43,880 nt of DNA from CAZGCA01 sp964524145 (GCA_964524145.1 CAZGCA010000052.1:1-43880), one strand, 5' to 3'. Positions 23,220 through 31,852 are shown, counted from the stretch's first letter. A program made the numbers and translations. The notes: generated by a model from the sequence alone, not told the origin.

Positions 23220-24922
23220 TGGACGAATTCAGAGAAAAGGCGATAGAGCTTTTTGCGCAGGCCGCTGAAATGGACCGCGAACAAGCGCGCGGTCTCGCGG
23301 AGACGCCGCCGCCCGGCGTTGACGCCGACCTGGCGTTCCCGTGTTTCCCGCTCGCGAAAGAACGGCGAACCGCGCCGCCCAAGATAGCGGTCGATATCGC
23401 CGGGCGCATCGATCCGGGCGAGTATTTTGCGGGCGTTTCGTCAGCCGGCCCTTACGTCAATTTCAAAGTCGAACCTGCGAAGTTTGCGAAGCTGTCGCTC
23501 GAGAGGATGTGGGAAGACAAAGACCGCTACGGCGACGAGCCGGTGTCTCGAGGAGACCGGAGAACGGTTGTCATAGATTTCTCGTCGCCGAATATCGCCA
23601 AGCCGTTCGGTATAGGACACCTGCGCTCGACCGTCATCGGCAACGCGCTGCACAAACTGTACAGCCGGCTCGGTTACGAGGTCGTTCGCATCAACCATCT
23701 CGGCGATTGGGGCACGCAGTTCGGCAAGCTCATCACCGCATACAAGCTGTGGGGCGACCCGGAACAGCTCGAACGCGAGCCAATACAGCACCTGCTCGAC
23801 CTCTACGTCCGTTTCCATAAAGAGGCTGAAACCAATGAACCGCTCGATGACGAAGCGCGCGACTGGTTCCGGAAGCTCGAACAGGGCGACGGCGACGCCA
23901 CGGAGTTGTGGGAACAGTTCCGCGAGATGAGCCTGGCCGAGTTCGGCCGGATTTATAACAGGCTCGGCGTCGCGTTCGATTCGTTCGCGGGCGAGGCGTT
24001 CTATAACGACAAGATACCCGATACGTTGCGAGAGATAGAAGCCAAAGGGCTGGCCAAGCCCAGCGAAGGCGCGACTATCGTCGATCTCGCAGAGTACGAC
24101 CTGCCGCCGTGCATGCTGCTCAAGCAGGACGGCTCGACGCTCTACGCCACGCGGGACATCTGCGCGGCTCTGTACCGCAAACGCACGTACGACTTCGACA
24201 AGATGCTCTACGTTGTCGGTTCGCCGCAGAAACTCCATTTCCAACAGGTGTTCAAGGTGCTCGAACTGATGGGGTACGAGTGGGCCGGGGATTGCACCCA
24301 CGTCGAGTTCGGCCACGTACGGTTCGCCGACGCCAGGATGTCCACCCGCGAAGGGACCGTGCTGCTGCTCGAAGATGTCCTGGCCGAAGCAAAGTCTCGC
24401 GCCCGGACCGCCGTCGAGGAGAAGAACCCGAACCTCGACAACAAGGACGAGGTCGCGGAACAGGTGGCTCTAGGCGCGGTCGTCTTCGCCGATCTCGACA
24501 GCCGCCGCACGAAAGACGTGGTGTTCAGCTGGGACGAGATACTCAGTTTCGAGGGCGAGACCGGCCCGTACCTTCAGTACTCGAACGTGCGCGTGAAAAG
24601 CGTGTTCCGCAAGTCGGGTCTCGACGCGCCGACCGGCGTCGACTGTTCGGTGCTCATCAACGATGAAGAACAAAAGCTTATAAAGCTGCTTGCGGACTTC
24701 CCGCGAAGAATGCGGCAGGCTGCCGACAACTTCGAGCCGTCGATCCTGACCGAACACCTCGTGACGGTCGCTTCCGCGTTCAACAAGTTCTACCACGAAC
24801 ACCGCATACTCGTGGATGAATCGCAGGTCCGTGACGCGCGCCTTTTGTTGGCCTGGGCAACGGGTCTCGTGCTCGATAAGGGTATGGATATTCTCGGTAT
24901 ACCCAGACCGGACCGGATGTGA
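23219..24922 (+). CDS. argS: Arginyl-tRNA synthetase
   Basis: A 567-residue class I aminoacyl-tRNA synthetase charging tRNA-Arg. The N-terminal Add1-like domain (1-110) contains the usual SSAGPYVNFKV. The catalytic domain has FSSPNIAKPFGIGHLRSTVIGNAL, where GIGH (131-134) is the accepted variant of HIGH, then INHLGDWGTQFGKLI and the KMSKS-equivalent RMSTREG (373-379). The DALR anticodon-binding domain ends VTVASAFNKFYHEHRIL. Length is normal. The ATG at 23219 overlaps the radical SAM stop by one base; a longer frame upstream is a shadow. Its TGA overlaps the GTG of the following GT2 gene as GTGA. The oddity is position: an essential translation gene is locked by overlapping ends into a glycan operon. 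Confidence 0.97.
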   Translation: MDEFREKAIELFAQAAEMDREQARGLAETPPPGVDADLAFPCFPLAKERRTAPPKIAVDIAGRIDPGEYFAGVSSAGPYVNFKVEPAKFAKLSLERMWEDKDRYGDEPVSRGDRRTVVIDFSSPNIAKPFGIGHLRSTVIGNALHKLYSRLGYEVVRINHLGDWGTQFGKLITAYKLWGDPEQLEREPIQHLLDLYVRFHKEAETNEPLDDEARDWFRKLEQGDGDATELWEQFREMSLAEFGRIYNRLGVAFDSFAGEAFYNDKIPDTLREIEAKGLAKPSEGATIVDLAEYDLPPCMLLKQDGSTLYATRDICAALYRKRTYDFDKMLYVVGSPQKLHFQQVFKVLELMGYEWAGDCTHVEFGHVRFADARMSTREGTVLLLEDVLAEAKSRARTAVEEKNPNLDNKDEVAEQVALGAVVFADLDSRRTKDVVFSWDEILSFEGETGPYLQYSNVRVKSVFRKSGLDAPTGVDCSVLINDEEQKLIKLLADFPRRMRQAADNFEPSILTEHLVTVASAFNKFYHEHRILVDESQVRDARLLLAWATGLVLDKGMDILGIPRPDRM

Positions 24923-25875
24923 CCGCCGTGGAAACCGCCAACCGTCCTGAACCGAAGGTCGGGCTTATTATCCTCAACTGGAACCGCCTCGACGACACGC
25001 TCGAATGCCTCGAGAGCGTGGCAAAGCTCGACTACGGCAACTACGAGACCATTGTCGTCGACAACGGGTCCCGGACCGATCCCGTCCCGGCGGTCGAGCG
25101 CGCGTTCCCTTCCCTCAAAATCATCGCCAACGGCATCAACCTCGGGTACGCCGGCGGCAACAACGTTGGCATAAGATACTTTCTCGAACGCGGTGTCGAG
25201 TATGTCGTGCTGCTGAATAACGACAGCATAGTCGATCCGACGTTTCTGACCGAGCTCGTTCGAGCCGCTCAATCCGATCCCTCGATAGCCGCGTTGGGTC
25301 CGAAAGTGCTGCAGTACGACAACCGTGACAGGATCTACGCTGTCTATGGCAAAGCCGTCTACGGCCACGTGCTCGTGAAGGTGTGGGGATGGAACCAGCC
25401 AAGAACCGACTTCGCCGATCAGAAAGACGTCGGGTTCGTGGTCGGCTCCGGGATGATGATGAGCGCGGCGGCCCTGAAGAAGATCGGGCTGCTCGACGAA
25501 GAGTTTTTCGCGTATCACGAGGACGTGGACTGGTGCGAATGCGCGCGACAGCAGGGCATGAGGGTTGTCTACGTGCCATCGGCGCTCCAGTGGCACAAGG
25601 GGTCCGCAAGCACCGGCGGCGGAGCACAGTACGTGAGTCCTCAAAGATACCTGCTCGCTCGCAACACCGTGCTCTATGCGAAAAGACACGCCAACATATT
25701 CCAATGGATCAAGCTGTTCTGTGTCCTGGCAGCGTTTATCCCGGCCGGGTTCGCGCGCCGCACAATCACGCGAGAGCTCGCCGGCTACCGTTTGAGGCTC
25801 GGAGGGTTCCGGGACGGGTTTCTTGGCCGCCCGATACCGTTCGAGGAGTTGGGACTGCGCGAGGAGAAGCGTTGA
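24919..25875 (+). CDS. GT2 family glycosyltransferase, tandem copy 1
   Basis: A 318-residue GT-A glycosyltransferase: VGLIILNWNRLDDTLECLESV, IVVDNGSRTD, INLGYAGGNNVGIR, the metal-binding LLNNDS, then GFVVGSGMMMSAAALKKIGLLDEEFFAYHEDVDWCECARQQG, with the ED acceptor-base motif intact. A C-terminal hydrophobic stretch (FCVLAAFIPAGFA) may associate with the membrane. The GTG start at 24919 overlaps the argS stop; its TGA in turn overlaps the TTG start of the next GT2. The two tandem GT2 proteins are alike in order and motifs and probably arose by duplication; they likely add successive or alternative sugars to the same glycan. Confidence 0.9.
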   Translation: MTAVETANRPEPKVGLIILNWNRLDDTLECLESVAKLDYGNYETIVVDNGSRTDPVPAVERAFPSLKIIANGINLGYAGGNNVGIRYFLERGVEYVVLLNNDSIVDPTFLTELVRAAQSDPSIAALGPKVLQYDNRDRIYAVYGKAVYGHVLVKVWGWNQPRTDFADQKDVGFVVGSGMMMSAAALKKIGLLDEEFFAYHEDVDWCECARQQGMRVVYVPSALQWHKGSASTGGGAQYVSPQRYLLARNTVLYAKRHANIFQWIKLFCVLAAFIPAGFARRTITRELAGYRLRLGGFRDGFLGRPIPFEELGLREEKR

Positions 25876-26846
25876 GCACGAGGAACGTACCTGTGTCAAC
25901 CGACCGAGACAATGACCGTACAGAGACCCAACCGCCGAAGGTAGGCATTGTGGTGCTCAATTGGGACAGGCTCGACGAAACGCTCAAATGCCTTGATTCG
26001 GTCTGCAACATCGAGTACCCGAACCTCGAGGTGATGCTTGTGGACAACCATTCGCGCGAAAACCCCACCGCCGCCGTCGAGAAAGATTTTCCCGAAATCA
26101 AGATCATCAGAAACGAGGCTAACCTCGGGTACGCGGGCGGCAACAACGTCGGTATCCGCGAAGGGTTGCGGACCGGCTGTGACTACGTGATCCTGCTAAA
26201 CAACGACGCGTTCCCCGAACCCGATATGGTTGCCGAAATGGTCAGGAAAGCGACCAGCGACGACCGGATTGCGGCAGTCGGCGGCAAAGTTCTCTGGACC
26301 GAAAGGCCGAACACCCTGTGGGCCGTGTACGCCTGGGAGACGTTCAACGCGAACATCGTTACCGTTGAAGGACTGATTGATGAGGACCGCGGCCAGTACG
26401 AGAAGTGCCGGGACGTCCACGTCGTCGTCGGGTGCGCTCTTATGCTGCGGCGCGAGGCGCTCGAAGACGTCGGCCTGCTCGACGAGACCTTCTTCGCGTA
26501 CCACGAAGACCTCGACTGGTGCAGACGTGCCCGTGACAAGGGGTACCGCGTAGTGTACGTGCCGACGGCGGTCCTTTATCACCGGGGCTCCGCGTCGACG
26601 GGCGGCGGCCCTGACAGCCCCATCATGTATTTCGGCGGCCGAAACAGCGTGCTCTACGCGAAGAAACACGCTACGGCTTCACAGTGGCTGAAATTCCTGC
26701 TGTTCCTGTGCTATGATTTGATCAGGAGTTCGATAAGGAGCCTTGTTCGACGCAAGCCACGCGGCGTGTTGCTCAAGATGCGCGGTGTTGTCGACGGATT
26801 CCTGGGAAGAGAGCCGCCGTTAGCCAAGCTCGGACTTGATTCGTAG
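25872..26846 (+). CDS. GT2 family glycosyltransferase, tandem copy 2
   Basis: A 324-residue GT-A glycosyltransferase with VGIVVLNWDRLDETLKCLDSV, MLVDNHSREN, ANLGYAGGNNVGIREG, LLNNDA (metal motif) and HVVVGCALMLRREALEDVGLLDETFFAYHEDLDWCRRARDKG, closely parallel to the preceding gene. The C-terminus ends in a hydrophobic segment and the FLGREPPLAKLGLDS tail shared with the GT2 at 11460 (RGRKPPLEKLGLL). TTG at 25872 is the likely start: GAGGAG stands five bases upstream and TTGA overlaps the stop of copy 1. GTG 25893 is an alternative. A much longer frame upstream is a shadow of copy 1. Confidence 0.88.
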   Translation: MSTRNVPVSTDRDNDRTETQPPKVGIVVLNWDRLDETLKCLDSVCNIEYPNLEVMLVDNHSRENPTAAVEKDFPEIKIIRNEANLGYAGGNNVGIREGLRTGCDYVILLNNDAFPEPDMVAEMVRKATSDDRIAAVGGKVLWTERPNTLWAVYAWETFNANIVTVEGLIDEDRGQYEKCRDVHVVVGCALMLRREALEDVGLLDETFFAYHEDLDWCRRARDKGYRVVYVPTAVLYHRGSASTGGGPDSPIMYFGGRNSVLYAKKHATASQWLKFLLFLCYDLIRSSIRSLVRRKPRGVLLKMRGVVDGFLGREPPLAKLGLDS

Positions 26847-26851
26847 ACACT

Positions 26852-27703
26852 ATGAGTTACAGGGTCGAATACTTCGAAGTGCCGGATCCGCTCGTTCTCA
26901 GCCAGGACTGGCGTGCGGAAAGCTTCGACGAACATCTCGAGTTGTGCAAGTACGAGACGACGGTACCGGCATTCGAACGGTGGCTCCCAAGGGACGGCCG
27001 TATACTCGAAGCGGGTTGCGGTCTTGGCCGGTGGATCGCTTACTTCGCGCACAACGGCTACCGGCTTACAGGTCTCGACGTGACCGCGGACGGGATGCGA
27101 CAGCTCCGGTCGAAGGATGTTAACGCCGAACTCGTCCAAGGCGACGTGAGAGCGTTGCCGTTCAGGGAGAACAGCTTCGACGCGGTACTCTCGCTCGGCG
27201 TGCTGGAACATATCGAGGAAGGACCCGAGCACGCGCTCGAAGAGGTCGTCAGGGTGCTCAAGCCCGGCGGCACGCTCTTCTTTCAAGTGCCGTACAACAG
27301 TCCGTTGCGCAGGGTGTTCGTCAACAGGCTCCACAGCCTCAGAATGTTCGTCAGGAAGGTGCGCGGTGCACGCACCTGTTTCCACGAGTACCGGTTCAGC
27401 CGGCGCGAGGTAACTCGGCTGCTGACACGCTCCGGGTTCTCGATACGCGAGATGGTGCCGGACGACTTGAGGCCGCCGAAAAACATGGGCATGTACGTTG
27501 ACGTGATAAACCTGTTCGGGTCGGAACCGCTGATGCGCGGCCGGGCGCGATCGTTTCTGTACAGGTTATTTGCGCGCCCGGACAGGAACTGCGAGTTGAC
27601 TGGTTTCGGCAACGCTATCGCACGAGCCTGCACAGCGATCTCCCCCTTTCTGTGTTGCGCCCAGGTGTTGTATGTGGCCGAGATGCAGCACGATGACGGT
27701 TGA
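26852..27703 (+). CDS. Class I SAM-dependent methyltransferase, tandem copy 1
   Basis: A 283-residue methyltransferase with motif I ILEAGCGLGRWIAYF (about 51-65), TGLDVT, GDVRALPFRENSFDAVLSLGVLEHIEEGPEHALEEVVRVLKPGGTLFFQVPYNSPLR, then the distinctive FHEYRFSRREVTRLLTRSGF box. The last 50 residues carry cysteine-rich hydrophobic text (ISPFLCCAQVLYVAEM). The gene begins five bases after GT2 copy 2, with no obvious ribosome site of its own, consistent with translation from the upstream ribosomes. It probably methylates a glycan or its carrier; the substrate is unknown. Confidence 0.88.
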   Translation: MSYRVEYFEVPDPLVLSQDWRAESFDEHLELCKYETTVPAFERWLPRDGRILEAGCGLGRWIAYFAHNGYRLTGLDVTADGMRQLRSKDVNAELVQGDVRALPFRENSFDAVLSLGVLEHIEEGPEHALEEVVRVLKPGGTLFFQVPYNSPLRRVFVNRLHSLRMFVRKVRGARTCFHEYRFSRREVTRLLTRSGFSIREMVPDDLRPPKNMGMYVDVINLFGSEPLMRGRARSFLYRLFARPDRNCELTGFGNAIARACTAISPFLCCAQVLYVAEMQHDDG

Positions 27704-27706
27704 GCG

Positions 27707-28510
27707 ATGAGTTTCAAGGTCTTCTATTTCAAGAGCCTGCCCGACTCCGACTGGAGCCAGTTCTGGCTCATGGAAGATATCCCCGATCATTTCGCGCTCT
27801 GTGAAGACGAACTGATCCTGCCGGTCTTGACCGAGTACCTGCCTACGGGCGAACCGGTGCTCGACGCCGGTTGCGGCCTGGGCCGCTGGGTTGCCCATCT
27901 TCGCAACCGCGGGTATAACGTTATTGGTATGGATAGGAGCGAAGCAGCGCTCGACGCGGGCAGGCAGTTCGCGGAATCGCTGCCTGCGGCGTGCGCCGAC
28001 GTGCAGACGGCGCCGTTCGGGGACAACACGTTCGGCGCGGTCATATCGGTCGGGGTAGCCGAACACTTCGAGCGCGGCCCCGAAGCGGTCTTCGCCGAGA
28101 CACTGCGTATACTCAAGCCGGGCGGGCTGTTCTTTCTCGCCGTCCCTTACAACAATCTCTTTCGGAGAGTGTTCGTGAACCCGGCGATACGGCTCCGCAA
28201 CATCAAGCGCCGGCTCGTCGGGTACCAGCTCGAATTCAACGAGTACCGTTACTCGCGCCACGAGATAACCAGGCTGCTGGCTCGCAGCGGGTTCGAGGTG
28301 TTCGCGTACTACCCCGATGATCTGCGGTTGCCAAAAGCCCGCGGTCTCATAACCGACATACAGAGCATAACCGGCGACTATTCCGAGATCAGAACGTGGC
28401 AGATCGGCGGCCGGACTCTCAAGCTGGCACGCGCTCTTGACCGCGTCTCGCCCTGGTTGTGTTGTGCCGGCATACTTTGTGTCGCCCGGGCTCCTAAGAA
28501 ACTCCGCTAG
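27707..28510 (+). CDS. Class I SAM-dependent methyltransferase, tandem copy 2
   Basis: A 267-residue paralogue of the previous gene, three bases downstream. Shared features are VLDAGCGLGRWVAHL (motif I), FGDNTFGAVISVGVAEHFERGPEAVF, ILKPGGLFFLAVPYNNLFRRVFVNP, EFNEYRYSRHEITRLLARSGF and the ending VSPWLCCAGILCVARAPKKLR. The parallel order and motifs show an old tandem duplication with clear divergence, so the two probably act at different positions. It is the last gene of the operon; a multi-palindrome repeat module starts 23 bases after it and could terminate or process the transcript. Confidence 0.88.
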   Translation: MSFKVFYFKSLPDSDWSQFWLMEDIPDHFALCEDELILPVLTEYLPTGEPVLDAGCGLGRWVAHLRNRGYNVIGMDRSEAALDAGRQFAESLPAACADVQTAPFGDNTFGAVISVGVAEHFERGPEAVFAETLRILKPGGLFFLAVPYNNLFRRVFVNPAIRLRNIKRRLVGYQLEFNEYRYSRHEITRLLARSGFEVFAYYPDDLRLPKARGLITDIQSITGDYSEIRTWQIGGRTLKLARALDRVSPWLCCAGILCVARAPKKLR

Positions 28511-28533
28511 CATCGGCTTTCCTATCCCGCGAC

Positions 28534-28809
28534 GTCCCGTAGGGACCACCGATAGTAGCCCAGGAATTCATTCCTGGGATCAAGTGCATACCCCGCCCAG
28601 CCAGTCGAGTCCCATAGGGACGACTGAAGCACTCTCCTTCCAACAGCGGGTTCAGCCGTCCCGACGGGACTGAACGCTCGTTGCGTCGCACCGCGTTCCC
28701 AGGAGTGAACTCCTGGGCTATTGTCAACCGTCCCTTCGGGACTACCGGGATTATCCTTCACGATCCCAGCAATGAATTGCTGGGCTATTGTCAATTGTCC
28801 CTTCGGGAC
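28534..28809. repeat. Complex multi-palindrome repeat module, copy 2
   Basis: The same order of elements as at 2362-2572: GTCCCGTAGGGAC-type palindromes (28534, 28608, 28657, 28729, with compensated variants such as CCGTCCCGACGGGAC) around CCCAGGAATTCATTCCTGGG and CCCAGGAGTGAACTCCTGGG. It has one extra unit at the end, CCCAGCAATGAATTGCTGGG plus GTCCCTTCGGGAC. The variant palindromes keep their symmetry although both arms change, which suggests selection on the hairpin. It directly follows the glycan operon. Confidence 0.85.
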
Positions 28810-29040
28810 AAAGACCCGTGGCACGTTCGACGCGCGTGCATCGTGTGCGCGTAATCGATGACGGAGCACGAGAACGATCACGTAACCGAAGGTGACAGCG
28901 CAAAGGAAGTCACCTGCCGGAATCCGCGGCACACATGCCGCGCAAACCGCTAAAGTTCCCCCGAGTTATGCCGATAAATTCTTGTGGAAGGAAGTCATAC
29001 CCGTTCAAGACACGGATGTCGAGAACGTTTCAACATAGAA

Positions 29041-29072
29041 GGGAAGCCGCAGACCCCTTCCTGCGGCTTTCC
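29041..29072. terminator. Strong 12-bp hairpin, possible terminator
   Basis: GGGAAGCCGCAG (29041-29052) pairs with CTGCGGCTTTCC (29061-29072) across an eight-base loop, perfectly in RNA if one G-U pair is allowed. No proper T-run follows on the plus strand; on the minus strand TTCTATGTTG follows. It could end the DUF4838 transcript, which comes from the right, but confidence is low. Confidence 0.3.
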
Positions 29073-29195
29073 TCCCCCCGTTTATATGCACTCACCCGCT
29101 GCGAGAAACCGCGTGTTAATGAACCTGTTGCGCGGTGCATTCATTCTCTCTGCCGATATCCCGGTGGCCGCCATCCTGCCGGGTCCCGGTTCCGA

Positions 29196-29290
29196 TATTC
29201 AACCCTGAAAGGGTTGGACTACTTGTTCGCCATGTTCCACAGGTTACACCTGCGGCTATTCAAATCGCTCCCCTTCAGGGAGCTTGTTGT
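29196..29290. repeat. Small cluster of palindromes (CAACCCTGAAAGGGTTG type)
   Basis: Three short palindromes stand in a row: CAACCCTGAAAGGGTTG (29200-29216), CCACAGGTTACACCTGCGG (about 29237-29255) and CCCCTTCAGGGAG (29270-29282). The spacing and order resemble dispersed intergenic repeats in other bacteria, and the family differs from the GTCCCGTAGGGAC family. Confidence 0.55.
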
Positions 29291-29444
29291 CGAAACGTGG
29301 TATGGGCAGGATGCCAAGCTACGCAAACAACTCCTCGATCCCTCCCGTAGGGCCGACCTTGGCGTTCGTGCCAGCCCCGGGGCACGCGAGGCAGAGTTCG
29401 CAGCGAGGCACTGCTTCACTGTCGTTTAGCTGATCCTGGAAGTG

Positions 29445-31352
29445 CTACTTGTGATACTTCTCGAACCCCTCCTGCATGTAGTCCCAGACACCGGTTTCCC
29501 AGAGACGGACACGCTGCTTTTCGAGTTCGGTCCCGGCACGTTTCTTCGCCTGTCGCATTAGCGCCCCCAGCTCGTCCATCCGCTCTTTCGTGCCCAGGTA
29601 CTTCCACGCGAACCTCTCGGTCTGGTGGAACTGTCTCTCTCTCGTGCGCACCGACTTCGGGTAGTTGTCGGGATTGGTGAAGATCTCCTCGATCCGCAGG
29701 TAGAACTGTTTCATGGGCTTCGAGGCGGCGCCGAAGTAGCGCGAGAAGAACTCGTCGAGCAGCTCGTCGACGTCGATAGAAGGATCGTCGTACATCTTCA
29801 TCGTCATGTAATAGTCGACCTGTTCGCCTATACCGCAGAGAAAGAGACCGCGCACGCCGTCCCTGTGATACATCTTGATCTGCTCGGCGAACGTGTGGAT
29901 GCTGAATCCCGGGAAACAGTTCCAACCCTGTATGACCGCAGGTTCCATCGGGAAACAGTAATAGTTCCAGAGGTAGATCGGGCGATCTCTCGGCTCGACC
30001 CACTTCTTGTAAAAGTCTATATCGTTTTCTTTGATCTTGGGTCCCCAGTAGTTGCGCACCTGGAGGCATGGCGCGACAGCGACGTTCGGTTCGAGTTCGA
30101 AATCATCAGGCCGGAACGCGTAGACGTGATACGCCAGCGTCGAGATGTACTTGTCAGGATGTGTCTTGCGCACTTCGCGGGCAATCGCGTTGACGAACCC
30201 GAACAGGTAGTGGCTGGCCGTCCCGCTGCTGAAATGAAGTCCCCTCTTATTATCCTTGTCCCTGGCCAGGACAGCCTGGCAGTTGTCGCACTTGCACCAG
30301 TTCGCGTTGTCCATCGGAACGACAGCGAAGTAGTCGCCCATCGCGGGCTGCAGACCTTTGAGCCCTTTCCCGTCGAAATAGTCGCGCGCATCCTGGGCCA
30401 CCTGCTCGACCAGCGCCGGGTTGGTGTAACAGAACTGCCGTTCGCCTTCTGACCATCCCTGTGCAAAGAAGTCCGGGCGTGCGCCTTCGAACAGTTCCGG
30501 GTTGTCGGGGTTTTCTCGCAGGAATCTGTCGTAATAGCTGCGGAACGAATGGTTGCCGGCCCACTTCTCGCCGCCAATGCGCAACCGCCGCCAGTACAGG
30601 TTCAGTTCGTCCTGGTTGGGGTTGTTCCATTGAGCTTTGACGATAGGCCATCCTCCGCCGAGACCTTCCCGGTGTTTCATCGCCGGGGACCGGCGGATCT
30701 CGTCGCCCATGATGGTAAGGGTCGCACGTCTTGGGAGCACGATGTTGAGCTGCGTCGGCCCGTACCAGCGGACGTCGCAGAACCGTTCGAGGAAATCGTA
30801 TGCCGCGTAACAGGTTCCCTGGTCGTCGAACAGACCCGGCAGCGTGAGCGGTATTCCTTCGGCTTCGCCTTCGCACGTGCGGCTGGTCGCATTGAGGTAC
30901 TCGACGGTGTGCCGCGCGTCCTGCAGCGTGTAGTAGTTGGTGCCGCGGCCCGCTTCGTTACGGTTCTCCTCGGTGTCCTGCCAATCGCGACCGATCAGGA
31001 CAATCGTATCGGGCAGAAAGCGGATGAGATACTCCTGCGGTTCAAAGTCCGCACCTTTCAGGCCGAGCTTTCTGGTTGCAGCACTTTCGCCGACGAGGAT
31101 GCGGGCACCGCTCCGTACCTCTGCCCGGTCCGTTTCAATCGGCAGAACCGCCCCGGTGATTTTTTCGATGTGATACTGCAGTTCGAGAGCAGCTAGGTTC
31201 GCCGCGGGCGTGGGATGTTCTGCAACAACGATCGTCGCTTCGGGTTTCCCGTCCCGGACAAGCGTTACTTCGGCAGCTTCCGACGAACCCGATATGCTGA
31301 TGCAGAACAGGAATGCAACAAGCGAAATCAGACGAAACACCGTCTTCACCAT
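29445..31352 (-). CDS. Secreted DUF4838 glycoside-hydrolase-like protein
   Basis: A 635-residue exported protein. The signal peptide is MVKTVFRLISLVAFLFCISI followed by SGSSEAAE (cleavage near 26). An N-terminal GH20/GH67-like alpha/beta domain follows: PAANLAALELQYHIEKITGAVLPI and ARILVGESAATRKLGL. YAAYDFLERFCDVRWYGP leads into the DUF4838 barrel, with GDYFAVVPMDNANWCKCDNCQAV carrying the family CxC/CxxC cysteines, then STLAYHVYAFRP and PIYLWNYYCFPMEP. DUF4838 proteins occur in polysaccharide-degrading planctomycetes and Bacteroidota, but the activity is not established. ATG at 31352 is chosen because AAGGAG lies upstream and the signal peptide follows. The gene is divergent from the other secreted carbohydrate-active genes and probably belongs to the same utilisation locus. 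Confidence 0.88.
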   Translation of the reverse strand: MVKTVFRLISLVAFLFCISISGSSEAAEVTLVRDGKPEATIVVAEHPTPAANLAALELQYHIEKITGAVLPIETDRAEVRSGARILVGESAATRKLGLKGADFEPQEYLIRFLPDTIVLIGRDWQDTEENRNEAGRGTNYYTLQDARHTVEYLNATSRTCEGEAEGIPLTLPGLFDDQGTCYAAYDFLERFCDVRWYGPTQLNIVLPRRATLTIMGDEIRRSPAMKHREGLGGGWPIVKAQWNNPNQDELNLYWRRLRIGGEKWAGNHSFRSYYDRFLRENPDNPELFEGARPDFFAQGWSEGERQFCYTNPALVEQVAQDARDYFDGKGLKGLQPAMGDYFAVVPMDNANWCKCDNCQAVLARDKDNKRGLHFSSGTASHYLFGFVNAIAREVRKTHPDKYISTLAYHVYAFRPDDFELEPNVAVAPCLQVRNYWGPKIKENDIDFYKKWVEPRDRPIYLWNYYCFPMEPAVIQGWNCFPGFSIHTFAEQIKMYHRDGVRGLFLCGIGEQVDYYMTMKMYDDPSIDVDELLDEFFSRYFGAASKPMKQFYLRIEEIFTNPDNYPKSVRTRERQFHQTERFAWKYLGTKERMDELGALMRQAKKRAGTELEKQRVRLWETGVWDYMQEGFEKYHK

Positions 31353-31518
31353 AATGTGCCTACTCCTTTCTTCGCTACGATCATTGTGCGATGTCTCCGC
31401 TGTCGTTCGATCATTGCGGTAATTGCCGTCAACCAAGCAATTGTCCTCAATCGTTCAGCTAATGGCTGAGTCGACGAGAACTCTAGCAGCCGGGAGTCGC
31501 CCGGAAGGTCTTTGCAAA

Positions 31519-31722
31519 GTCCCGCAGGGACGAACGATAATGGCCCAGGAATTTATTCCTGGGATTAAGTGCATACCCCAATATCTCGAGTCCCGTAGGG
31601 ACGGCTGAAAGACTTTGACCTCAAGAAATGGGTTCAGCCGTCCCTACGGGACTAAAGGCCATTGCATCACACCGATTCCCAGGAGTGAACTCCTGGGCTA
31701 TTCTCAACCGTCCCTGCGGGAC
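31519..31722. repeat. Complex multi-palindrome repeat module, copy 3
   Basis: Third copy of the module, between the two divergent secreted-protein genes. It contains GTCCCGCAGGGAC (31519), CCCAGGAATTTATTCCTGGG (31544-31563), GTCCCGTAGGGAC (31590), CCGTCCCTACGGGAC (31638), CCCAGGAGTGAACTCCTGGG (31678-31697) and CCGTCCCTGCGGGAC (ending 31722). Spacers such as AAGTGCATACCCC are also shared. The rest of the 604-base gap (31353-31956) holds a candidate promoter at 31853-31881 and no gene that I can see. Confidence 0.85.
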
Positions 31723-31852
31723 TTCGAGGTGTCGTTATAGCTTGGATCGCCTGGTGGGTGAAAGCCTGCTTGTCGTGTTCCTTGATATCCATAGCGCCTT
31801 ACAGGTACGTCTTCATTGGATTGTTGAACGATTAAGAATTGTACACCGTCAT

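Larger units (their letters stand above)
28810..29444. other. Gene-free stretch with further repeats
   Basis: About 635 bases without a gene that I can support. The one long frame here (28935-29429, plus) translates palindromes and reads as low-quality text (many Arg, Pro, Ser, no domain), so I reject it. The stretch holds a hairpin at 29041-29072 and a repeat cluster at 29196-29290. Confidence 0.6.

Noticed and set aside
24919..25875. Possible arginine-rhamnosyl (EarP-like) function near argS
   Set aside because: The neighbouring transferases are ordinary GT2 proteins by motif; no EarP-type protein or EF-P gene is present.
28935..29429. 164-residue plus-strand frame in the gap after the glycan operon
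   Set aside because: It translates through palindromic repeats and has no recognisable domain.
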